Below, in pieces: positions 1 through 7,236 of a stretch of DNA of 30,867 nt. The stretch spans positions 1 through 30,867 of the forward strand of contig CAZWCX010000089.1 in assembly GCA_964632945.1 (NCBI GenBank), written 5' to 3'. This DNA is from CAZWCX01 sp964632945 (GTDB lineage: Bacteria > Planctomycetota > MHYJ01 > WSZJ01 > CAZWCX01). Numbering within the stretch: the first letter of the stretch is position 1; every line of letters starts with the position of its first letter. The translations under genes and the position numbers were made by a program. The notes below the pieces were generated by a model. It did no database searches, was not told the origin of the DNA, and worked only from the letters and a program-made list of their open reading frames with translations.

Positions 1-1338
1 TGCCTGGCCGACGACATGGGCCTGGGCAAGACCGTGCAGGCGCTCGCCGTGCTCGCCGACCGCGCCCCGGACGGACCCGCCCTCGTCATCGCGCCGACCT
101 CGGTCGGATCGAACTGGATCGAAGAGTGCAAGCGCTTCTGCCCGCACCTACACCCGATCCTCTACCGGGAAACCGACCGCGAGACCGTCTTCGGCGAGTT
201 CGGCGCCGGCGACCTGGTGGTGATCTCCTACGGGCTGGTCCTGCGCGACGTCGAGAAACTGTCCGAGGTGGCGTGGAACACGCTCATCCTCGATGAGGCG
301 CAGTTCATCAAGAACAGCCGGACCAAGACCGCCCAGGCCATCCGGGGGCTCGAAGCCGCCTGGCGCCTGGCCCTCACGGGCACGCCGATCGAAAACCATC
401 TGGGCGAGCTGTGGAGCCTCTTCCGCGCCGTCTGCCCCGGTCTGTTCGGATCCTGGGACCGATTCCGCGACCAGTTCGCGTTGCCGATCGAGCGGGACAA
501 GATGACTTCGCGCCGACGCGCCCTCGCGCGCGTCGTGCGCCCGTTCATCCTGCGCCGCACCAAGGGCGAAGTGCTGGCCGAACTGCCGCCGCGCACCGAA
601 GTCCAGCTCGCGGCGGAGCTGACCGCCGACGAGCGCAAGCTCTACGATGACGCGCGCCTCGCCGCCATCCTGCGCCTCACCCAGCCGTCCCCCGAAGAAT
701 CCCGCGACAAGCGCTTCCAGGTCCTGGCGGCGCTCACCGAGCTCCGCCAGCTGGCCTGCCATCCCCGCCTGATCCACCCGGGCGCGGAAGCCGAATCGGC
801 GAAGATGCGCGTCTTTCTCGAGACCGTGGAGGAATTGCGCGAAGGAGGGCATCGGGCGCTCGTCTTCAGCCAGTTCACCCGCTACCTCGCCCTCGTGCGC
901 CAGGAACTCGACGCGCGCAAGATCACCTACCAGTATCTCGACGGCTCGACGCCGCCCAAGGCGCGCGACCGGGTCGTGGAAGCGTTCCAGAAGGGCGAAG
1001 GAGACCTCTTCCTCATTTCGCTCAAGGCGGGCGGCACGGGCCTCAACCTGACCGCGGCCGACTACGTGATCCACCTCGACCCGTGGTGGAACCCCGCGGT
1101 CGAGGACCAGGCGACCGACCGCGCCCACCGCATCGGCCAGTCGCGGCCGGTGATGGTCTACCGGATCGTGGCGACCGGGACGATCGAAGAGCAGATTCTC
1201 GCCCTGCACGGCGACAAGCGATCGCTGGTTGCCGACGTCCTGGACGGAACGGATGTGGCCGGCCGGCTGTCGACCGAGGAGCTGATCGACCTGATCAAGT
1301 CGGGCGTCGCTCCGGAGACCGCCCCGTCGGTCGAGTAA
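1..1338 (+). CDS. SNF2-family DNA-dependent ATPase/helicase, 5' end outside the window
   Basis: The frame is open from base 1, so only the last 445 residues are present and the start lies upstream of the window. Visible helicase motifs in order: Walker A GLGKT (residues 7-11 of the fragment), the Walker B DEAQ box (98-101), motif III LALTGTPIEN, then in the second RecA lobe VFSQFTRYL, the glycine-rich AGGTGLNLTAADYVIHLDPW and the arginine-finger motif DRAHRIGQ. This set defines bacterial Snf2/Rad54-like proteins (HepA/RapA-type), ATP-driven translocases on duplex DNA acting on nucleoprotein complexes in the cytoplasm. An N-terminal SWIM or bacterial SNF2 domain, if any, would be in the missing part. 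The gene stops with TAA about 108 bp before the kinase gene on the same strand. The helicase assignment is certain; the biological target is not visible. Confidence 0.95.
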   Translation, partial: CLADDMGLGKTVQALAVLADRAPDGPALVIAPTSVGSNWIEECKRFCPHLHPILYRETDRETVFGEFGAGDLVVISYGLVLRDVEKLSEVAWNTLILDEAQFIKNSRTKTAQAIRGLEAAWRLALTGTPIENHLGELWSLFRAVCPGLFGSWDRFRDQFALPIERDKMTSRRRALARVVRPFILRRTKGEVLAELPPRTEVQLAAELTADERKLYDDARLAAILRLTQPSPEESRDKRFQVLAALTELRQLACHPRLIHPGAEAESAKMRVFLETVEELREGGHRALVFSQFTRYLALVRQELDARKITYQYLDGSTPPKARDRVVEAFQKGEGDLFLISLKAGGTGLNLTAADYVIHLDPWWNPAVEDQATDRAHRIGQSRPVMVYRIVATGTIEEQILALHGDKRSLVADVLDGTDVAGRLSTEELIDLIKSGVAPETAPSVE

Positions 1339-1446
1339 CCGCTTCGCGGGCACGCCGCGGACGGGTCCCGGGAAGAGTCGGGGCGGGAACGGCCGCGGGA
1401 ACGGGCTGGATTCCCCGCGACGGATTGACGGTTCCGGAGGGCTTCG

Positions 1447-4400
1447 ATGCCCGACGATCCTCTCTCCATCCTGAGCACCGCAGCCGCGATGGGTTGGCTG
1501 ACCCCCGCACAGGTCGACGAGGCGGCACGCGTCGCCGGCCTCGGCGGGGACGCGCGCGGCCTCGTGCTCGAGCGGGGATGGCTCAGCGCGGGACAATGGG
1601 CCGCGGCGATGCGGTCCGCCCCCGGCGCCGCGGCGGCGACGATGCCGGCGCAGGAGCGTTCGCGGCCGACCGCCCACGCGCCCGCGGCGGCCGGGGCGGA
1701 AACCCTGCGCGACCACGCCCCTCGCGTGAACGCGCCGCGCGTGCCGGCGGAGCCGGGTACCGAAACCGTGCGCGACGACGGACCGCCTGCGGGGTCGGTG
1801 CGGCCGCCGGCCGGGACGGGCGGCGAGACCCTGCCCGCCACTTCGCCTCCCGGCTCCGGCGAGGAAGGATCGACGGCCGGAGGGGAGCGCACCCTGCGCC
1901 CGGGCGACCCCGTGCCGGCCGGCGACGCCACGATGCTTCGCTCCGACCGGGGCGGCGTTCCGCCGGCCGGACGGACCGCGCCGCCCGATTCCGGGAACGA
2001 CGCCACCTTGATCCGATCCGGTTCCCCCGCCACGACCGGACCGGCCGCGCGGGGCCGATCCGCCCCGGCGCGCCGCATCGGCAAATACGAGATCGAACGC
2101 GAACTCGGTCGCGGCGGCATGGGGGTGGTCTACCAGGCCTGGCACCCCGGGTTGCGGACCCGGGTGGCCGTGAAGGTCATGCTCGCGGGCGCGGACGCCA
2201 CGACGGAGGACCTCGCCCGGTTCCTCGGCGAAGCGCGGGCGGCGGCGCGTCTCAAGCACCCCGGCATCGTCGCCGTGCACGACGTCGGCGAGGCGGACGG
2301 AAAGAGCTGGTTCGCGATGGAGTACGTCGAGGGGATGAGCCTCGACCAGGTCCTCGACGACCCGGCGGCCGCGGGGATGGAGGCGGCGGCGCGGGCCCCG
2401 GGAGCCGACGGCCGACCGCCGACGCGCACGGGGTTGGCCGCGGCGACGGCCGTGCGGCTGACCGGCGAGATCGCCGAAGCGATCCAGGCGGCGCACGAGG
2501 CGGGCATCCTCCACCGCGACCTCAAGCCCCACAACGTCATGCGCGACCGGAGCGGACGTCTGAAGGTGGGCGATTTCGGGCTGGCCAAGGCCGTGGATGC
2601 CGGGGAAGGCACGCGCACCCGGTCGGGGACGATCCTCGGGACTCCGGCCTACATGTCGCCGGAACAGGCCGAAGGTCGCGTGCACGAACTCGATGCCCGC
2701 AGCGACGTGTACCAGATCGGGGCGATCTTCTACGAACTCCTGGTCGGGAGCCCGCCCTACACGGGAACCTCGGCCCTCCACGTGCTCGCGCAGGTCCTCG
2801 ATCGGGAACCCGAACCGCCGCGGGCGCGCAACGCGCGCATCGACCGCGATGCGGAGACGATCTGCCGGAAGGCGATGGCGCGGGAGCGCGACCAGCGGTA
2901 CGCGAGTGCGCGGGACCTGGCGGAGGATTGCCGGCGCTACCTCGCGGGGGAACCGATCCTGGCCCGACCGGAACCGGTCTGGGCGCGGTGGGGACGCCGC
3001 GCGCGCCGGCATCGCGTCCTGGTCGCCCTGGCCGGGGCGGGCCTCCTGGCGCTGGGCATCGCGGGGGGACAGGCATGGCGGGCGCGGCAGGCGGAGGCGC
3101 GACAGGAAAGCGAGCGGCAGGAACGGGAGAAATGGCAGGAGGAGGCGCGTAAGCGATTGCGCGAGACGGCCGGGGTCTACACGGAGGCCGCCCTGATGCT
3201 CCGCGCGGAGGGCCTGCCGATCGACCGGGCCGGGGAGCGGTATCTGCCCCGGCTCCAGACTGCCGTCGCCGAGGCCGCCCGGGTCGACCCGGGGCGCGCG
3301 GAGCCGCACTACCATCTCGGACGGTTTCTGCGCGCGCTCCTCCGCTTCGCCGACGCCGGGATCGAACAGGATCGCGCGCTCGCCAAGGAACCGGATTGGG
3401 CCCCGGCGCGATACGAACGGGGACTGCTCGCCTTGCGCGAGTACGAGGAACGGTTGCGGCGCAACGAGTCGGCGTGGTGGCGAAGGCTCGGGGCCGATCC
3501 CGGCCGCGTCGGGCCGGGCGCGCGCCCGATGCCGGCGTTTCCGACCGCCCAGGATCTCGAAGACGACGAAGCGCGGGCGCTGCGCGCGCGCGCCGAGGAG
3601 GACCTCGCCGTCGCCGCGCGCTCGGACGCGGCCTACGGGCCCTGTGGCGAAGGACTGCTCCTGCTCGCGCGCGGCCGCCTCGCCGACGCGCGCGCCCCAC
3701 TCGAACGCGCGGTGGCCGAACAACCCGATCGGGAGGAGGCTCACGAGGCGCTCGGGCGCGTCCTGCGCGCCCTTCCGGGGGTGGAACCCGATGCCGCGGC
3801 GCGCGCCTATGACGCCGCCATCGAGCGCGACCGCGGCTACGTCCCCCACCGCCTCGGACGCGCCGCCGTCCAGGCGGCGATCGCCGCGCGGGAAGGCCGC
3901 GCGGGCCGGGATCCCCGACCGGCCTACGAGTCGGCCCTGGCCGACCTGGAACGCGCGATCGCCCTGGCCCCCGCGCTGACCGAGGCGCGATTGCGACGCG
4001 CCGAGGCACAGTGGGGACTCGCCCGCTGGCGCCACGGACGCGGCGAGGACCCGACGCCGGGAGTCGAGGCCGCGGCCGCAGACTGCGCCGCGGCCCTGCA
4101 ACTCGATCCGGCCTCCGCGGAGGCGTATCGGATCCGCGCGGACGCCCGACTGGCCGCCGGCCTGTACCTGCAGGAACGGGGTCAGGACCCCGCGCCGGCG
4201 TACCAACCCGCGCTCGACGACCTCGGAGCCGCCCTCGAGCGCGCCCCGGAGGACGCGGACACGTGGGAGTCCCGCGCCCTCCTGCGCGACAACTGGGCGA
4301 TGGCGCGGCTCGCGACCGGCGCCCCCGACCCCGGACTCCATCGGGCGGCGATCGAGGACTTCGATCGCGCGATCGCCCTCCACCCGGGCCGCGCAACCGC

Positions 4401-5523
4401 GTGGATGCTGCGCGGCGTGGCGCGGCGACATCTCGCCGCGGCGCTGATCGAGACCGGCGCCGATCCGGAATCCGCGTTCCGCGAGTCGGTCGGAGATTTC
4501 GACGAGGCGGTCCGACTCGATCCGCGAGCGGAGGAAATCCAGCGCGCGCGGGGGGACTCGCGGATGAACTGGGCCGTCCATCGCCAGGGCCTCGGCCTTC
4601 CCCCCGACGAACTCTACCGCGCGGCGGAAGAAGACTATGGCCGCGCCATCGAAGGGGGCCCCGGAGTGGACGAGAACTGGCAGCGCCGCGGCAGCCTGCG
4701 CCTCAATTGGGGAACGGTCCTGCAGGCGCGCGGCGAAGACCCGCGGTCGACCTACGCGGGCGCCATCGCCGACCTGGAACGCGCCCTCGCCATTCATCCG
4801 GGGCGCGACGAGTCCTGGATGGCGCTCGGCAACGCCCACGGCAACCTGGGGTGGACCCTCGCACGCCGGGGCGAAGATCCCTCGCGCCCCTACCAGTCGG
4901 CCGCCGAGGCCTTCTCCCGCGCCCTCGAACATAATCCGGCCCGCGACTACACCTGGCAGAGCCTCGGCAACGTCCGGCTCAACGAGGCTCTCTGGAAGGC
5001 CGGCCGCGGAGAGGACGGCGAGGCGCTCGTTCAGGCCGCCGTCGAGGCCTTCCGGCGCGCCACCGAGGTGAATCCCGCCTCCGATCCGGCCCTCTACCGA
5101 CTGGGCAACGGCCTCATCGCCTGGGGCGATCTGCGCTCCGAGCGCGACCATGACCCCGCCGCACCGTACGAAGAAGCCATCCGGGTGCTCGACCGACTCG
5201 TCGCCCGCTCCCCGAACCTGCCCGCTGGCTGGCTGAAGCGCGCGTTCGCCCGCGTCAACTGGGCCGACTTCCTCTCCGCGCGCGGAACGGATGCCTCTCC
5301 CCTTCGTCGCCAGGCGGTGCTCGACCTGGATCGCGCCGTCGAACTGCAACCCGCAGATCCGATGGCGATCCGGGCGCGCGGACATCAGCACGAGGCGCTC
5401 GGGAATGCGCGACAGGCCCTGGCCGACTTGGAGGCTGCGATCCAACTCGTCCCGGACTGGGAGGAGGAAACCCGTGCGGCGCGAGACGCGTGCCGCCGCG
5501 TTCTGGAGGAAAAGGGGGACTGA
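1447..5523 (+). CDS. Transmembrane Ser/Thr protein kinase with TPR-like sensor half
   Basis: 1358 aa; the ATG follows GGAGG at 1436-1440. Residues 1-60 are a small helical domain (MGWLTPAQVDEA). Residues 61-205 are a Pro/Ala-rich linker with a repeated Thr motif. The kinase domain spans about 212-480: glycine loop GRGGMGVVY (221-229), VAVK lysine K243, catalytic HRDLKPHN with D358, DFG D376 and GTPAYMSPEQ in the activation segment. A basic stretch and a hydrophobic helix follow (about 524-541), then a charged coiled coil, then an extended helical repeat region (about 580-1358) of TPR-like units, many 46 residues long. This is the layout of bacterial Hanks-type kinases with a cytoplasmic catalytic half and a sensor or scaffold half beyond the membrane. 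All catalytic residues are present, so it should be active. Substrate and signal are unknown. It appears monocistronic. Confidence 0.95.
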   Translation: MPDDPLSILSTAAAMGWLTPAQVDEAARVAGLGGDARGLVLERGWLSAGQWAAAMRSAPGAAAATMPAQERSRPTAHAPAAAGAETLRDHAPRVNAPRVPAEPGTETVRDDGPPAGSVRPPAGTGGETLPATSPPGSGEEGSTAGGERTLRPGDPVPAGDATMLRSDRGGVPPAGRTAPPDSGNDATLIRSGSPATTGPAARGRSAPARRIGKYEIERELGRGGMGVVYQAWHPGLRTRVAVKVMLAGADATTEDLARFLGEARAAARLKHPGIVAVHDVGEADGKSWFAMEYVEGMSLDQVLDDPAAAGMEAAARAPGADGRPPTRTGLAAATAVRLTGEIAEAIQAAHEAGILHRDLKPHNVMRDRSGRLKVGDFGLAKAVDAGEGTRTRSGTILGTPAYMSPEQAEGRVHELDARSDVYQIGAIFYELLVGSPPYTGTSALHVLAQVLDREPEPPRARNARIDRDAETICRKAMARERDQRYASARDLAEDCRRYLAGEPILARPEPVWARWGRRARRHRVLVALAGAGLLALGIAGGQAWRARQAEARQESERQEREKWQEEARKRLRETAGVYTEAALMLRAEGLPIDRAGERYLPRLQTAVAEAARVDPGRAEPHYHLGRFLRALLRFADAGIEQDRALAKEPDWAPARYERGLLALREYEERLRRNESAWWRRLGADPGRVGPGARPMPAFPTAQDLEDDEARALRARAEEDLAVAARSDAAYGPCGEGLLLLARGRLADARAPLERAVAEQPDREEAHEALGRVLRALPGVEPDAAARAYDAAIERDRGYVPHRLGRAAVQAAIAAREGRAGRDPRPAYESALADLERAIALAPALTEARLRRAEAQWGLARWRHGRGEDPTPGVEAAAADCAAALQLDPASAEAYRIRADARLAAGLYLQERGQDPAPAYQPALDDLGAALERAPEDADTWESRALLRDNWAMARLATGAPDPGLHRAAIEDFDRAIALHPGRATAWMLRGVARRHLAAALIETGADPESAFRESVGDFDEAVRLDPRAEEIQRARGDSRMNWAVHRQGLGLPPDELYRAAEEDYGRAIEGGPGVDENWQRRGSLRLNWGTVLQARGEDPRSTYAGAIADLERALAIHPGRDESWMALGNAHGNLGWTLARRGEDPSRPYQSAAEAFSRALEHNPARDYTWQSLGNVRLNEALWKAGRGEDGEALVQAAVEAFRRATEVNPASDPALYRLGNGLIAWGDLRSERDHDPAAPYEEAIRVLDRLVARSPNLPAGWLKRAFARVNWADFLSARGTDASPLRRQAVLDLDRAVELQPADPMAIRARGHQHEALGNARQALADLEAAIQLVPDWEEETRAARDACRRVLEEKGD
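1630..2049 (+). repeat. Thr-motif repeat array inside the kinase gene (21-residue period)
   Basis: The linker before the kinase domain carries seven copies of a short motif of the form x-T-[LMV]-(x)-R, with threonines at residues 65, 86, 107, 128, 149, 162 and 187. The first five threonines are exactly 21 residues apart (63 bp), the sixth and seventh 13 and 25. Copies include AETLRDHAP, TETVRDDGP, ERTLRPGDP and DATMLRSDR. The linkers between them are Pro/Gly/Ala-rich. Two copies match the T-x-x-D pattern recognised by some FHA domains when phosphorylated. The repeat is read directly from the sequence; the idea that these are autophosphorylation and docking sites is inference. Confidence 0.7.
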
Positions 5524-5836
5524 TCCCGCCTGCCGCCGCGCCCGTTCCCCCCACGGGAGAGGAGCACGGCCCCGGCGACCCCGCCGGCGCGTCCCGGGGA
5601 GGAAAAGTCCGCCCCGGATTCGCGCCTTCCGGAGATCCTCAATTCAGGGATTCCCCGGAGTCAATTCGGCAGTCTGCGAACGGGAAAATCCAGCGCGACC
5701 GGGAAGAATTTTGATCCGCAAAACCACGCTCGCCGAAGATCCACAACCACTTAACAATAAATAACTTACATACAGATAACCGCCTCGGTCGGCCGGGGGG
5801 CTGAGCCGGTTCCGCCGGGGAGGGCGTCTTTTTTTC
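5524..5836. other. Intergenic region, GC-rich then AT-rich
   Basis: No gene is supported here. The first 120 bp keep the local GC-rich composition. From about 5690 to 5790 the sequence becomes strongly AT-rich (including TTAACAATAAATAACTTACA), unlike everything before it. It ends in a GC-rich block followed by a T tract, which is treated as a terminator candidate. The AT-rich stretch lies upstream of the promoter of the next gene and could act as an UP-element-like or protein-binding region, but no specific operator was recognised. Confidence 0.5.
5781..5836 (+). terminator. Candidate intrinsic terminator of the kinase gene
   Basis: A GC-rich block can fold with CGCC (5781-5784) pairing GGCG (5823-5826), plus an inner stem pairing 5787-5793 with 5805-5811. 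It is followed directly by TCTTTTTTTC, seven consecutive T. The stem is branched and imperfect, so this is only a plausible terminator. Confidence 0.35.
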
Positions 5837-5865
5837 TTGCAGATAGCATGTTTTTTTTGTACATT
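5837..5865 (+). promoter_or_regulatory. Sigma70-type promoter for the 5969 gene
   Basis: TTGCAG (5837-5842), a 17-nt spacer and TACATT (5860-5865). The spacer contains eight consecutive T, and a second T tract precedes the -35 box. The predicted start near 5872 gives a 5' leader of about 97 nt before the ATG at 5969. Confidence 0.6.
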
Positions 5866-5968
5866 TTTGCACGCATGCGGAGGTTCCGGGCCGGGGGGGA
5901 CGAAGCCCGGGACCCTTGACCGGGGGGTGAAGGGAAGGCCCGAGTCAGGGGAAAGGAGACAGTACCCG

Positions 5969-6586
5969 ATGAAGAAGGCGAATAGCCGCAGGCCGGCCTC
6001 GACGCGGTCGAAGGCGCACGGCGCGACGGATCGAACACGGGCGGGATCGAACGGTAGAGCTCGGGGCGGCGCCCATGCGGGGGCGCCCAAGAAGGCGGTT
6101 CGCGCCGTGAAATCCCCGCAGGTCGAGCCGATCCTCGAGGACGGCTCCATTCCGGTCGAGAGCATTTCGCTGCCACGCGCGGTCGGCGCGGGGATGGCGA
6201 TCGAGAATCTCCTCAAGCTGCTGTCGAAGGCGCCCCCGGGGGGGAATCTGCGCCTGGCACAGGAGCGTACGGTTCGGCGGCCTCACGAGGACGGGCTGGA
6301 CGACTATACCGAACGCAAGTGGGGCGGCAAGCAGCGCGGACTCCACCTGGTGATCCGCGACTGGGAAACCAACTACCGCGGCCATGTGTCGAACGGGACG
6401 AACGTCGACATCCGTGCCTGGGGCTTTCCCGATGCCGGCGTGGTGATCTACTGGGAGCGGGAGCAGTGGGCGATCGGCGAAGCCCCGTTCCGCCGCGCCG
6501 GGATCAGCATCGGCGGGGGCAACAAGCGCCTCGTCGAGGGGGTGCTGCGCGCCTTCGGTCATGAGACGTCGGTGCCCACGGCGTAG
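5969..6586 (+). CDS. Hypothetical basic protein, unknown function
   Basis: 205 aa. The ATG at 5969 is chosen because AAAGGAG lies about 10 nt upstream; the frame stays open further upstream but has no ribosome site and overlaps the promoter. Residues 1-50 are rich in Lys, Arg, Ala and Gly with no hydrophobic segment (MKKANSRRPASTRSKAHG), resembling a nucleic-acid-binding or disordered tail. The rest looks folded: a helical segment IENLLKLLSKAPPGG, then a probable beta-rich part with LHLVIRDWETNYRGHV, VVIYWEREQWAIGEAPF and GISIGGGNKRLVEGVLRAF. No signal peptide, membrane helix or family motif was recognised. It has its own promoter and is separated from the metal-efflux operon by 125 bp with another promoter, so it is probably monocistronic. 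A real gene on codon pattern and signals; function unknown. Confidence 0.75.
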   Translation: MKKANSRRPASTRSKAHGATDRTRAGSNGRARGGAHAGAPKKAVRAVKSPQVEPILEDGSIPVESISLPRAVGAGMAIENLLKLLSKAPPGGNLRLAQERTVRRPHEDGLDDYTERKWGGKQRGLHLVIRDWETNYRGHVSNGTNVDIRAWGFPDAGVVIYWEREQWAIGEAPFRRAGISIGGGNKRLVEGVLRAFGHETSVPTA

Positions 6587-6674
6587 CGCGACCCGGGTCG
6601 CGCGGAAGACCGGAGTCGCGCGCTGCGCGCGGCGCCGCATGGGACGAAGAGCGCGCGCCGATCTTGGAAAGCCC

Positions 6675-6704
6675 TTGACACGCGGGGCGAGGCGCCCGTA
6701 GTCT
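6675..6704 (+). promoter_or_regulatory. Promoter of the metal-efflux operon
   Basis: A perfect -35 TTGACA (6675-6680), an 18-nt spacer and TAGTCT (6699-6704) as -10. The predicted start falls at about 6711, immediately before the ATG at 6712, so the first mRNA would be leaderless or nearly so. No ribosome-binding site is visible before that ATG, which agrees with this. Confidence 0.65.
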
Positions 6705-6711
6705 CACCGCC

Positions 6712-7131
6712 ATGAAACGTCCGTCCCGTTCCGCGCGCCTTCGCGGCGCCGCGGCGATTCCCCTGCTGATCCTGGGCCTGCTGGGCGCGCAGCAGTTGCT
6801 GCTCGCGCTCCACCTCGTGCGGGACCATCACCACTGGCTGCCCGGGGAGACCCACCACCACGACCGTCCGGCCGACCTCGAAGGCGGGCCGGCCATCCGC
6901 GCGCACGGCGAACTCGAGCACGGGGGCGACTGCAACCTCGTCGGGCGGCACCAGCCCGACCAGTCGAACGTACGCGCGTTCACGGTGTCGACCGCAACCG
7001 CGTTCGTGGCGCCGCGGACGATCGAGTCCGCGGTGGCACCCGCACCGCCGCCGGAACCCGAGGTCGACCCGCCGCCCTTCGTACCCCCGGATCGACTCCC
7101 CCAGGCCCCCCGCCCGCCTCCCCGGAGCTGA
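6712..7131 (+). CDS. His-rich membrane-anchored or periplasmic protein of a metal-efflux operon
   Basis: 139 aa. A basic N-terminus and a hydrophobic helix (about residues 12-33, IPLLILGLLGAQQLLLALHL) form a signal anchor or uncleaved signal. Histidine clusters follow directly: RDHHHW and GETHHHDRP, then more scattered His. The C-terminal third is Pro-rich (PAPPPEPEVDPPPF). The protein is first in an operon with an RND adaptor, pump and outer-membrane channel, so a role in sensing, buffering or delivering a metal ion in the periplasm is inferred. Small His-rich accessory proteins are common in such operons, but no named family was recognised. The start lacks a Shine-Dalgarno sequence and lies only a few bases after the predicted transcription start. 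Confidence 0.7.
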   Translation: MKRPSRSARLRGAAAIPLLILGLLGAQQLLLALHLVRDHHHWLPGETHHHDRPADLEGGPAIRAHGELEHGGDCNLVGRHQPDQSNVRAFTVSTATAFVAPRTIESAVAPAPPPEPEVDPPPFVPPDRLPQAPRPPPRS

Positions 7132-7236
7132 CCTCCGTCCCGAGTCGGTACGCATCGGGCGCCCGCGATCCGCGCGCGCCCGGCCGGTGCGCGCGAACCG
7201 CCGCGCCCCGGGAGGCTCACTTCCGGAGATCCGTCC

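Noticed and set aside
1425..1430. TTGACG as a -35 box for the kinase gene
   Set aside because: It lies only 17 bases before the start codon, so no -10 box or transcription start could fit upstream of the gene.
148..5445. A 1765-codon open frame on the minus strand across the helicase and kinase genes
   Set aside because: Its translation is low-complexity Arg/Gly/Pro with no motifs. It is the antisense shadow that high-GC coding regions produce, while the plus strand holds clear domain proteins.
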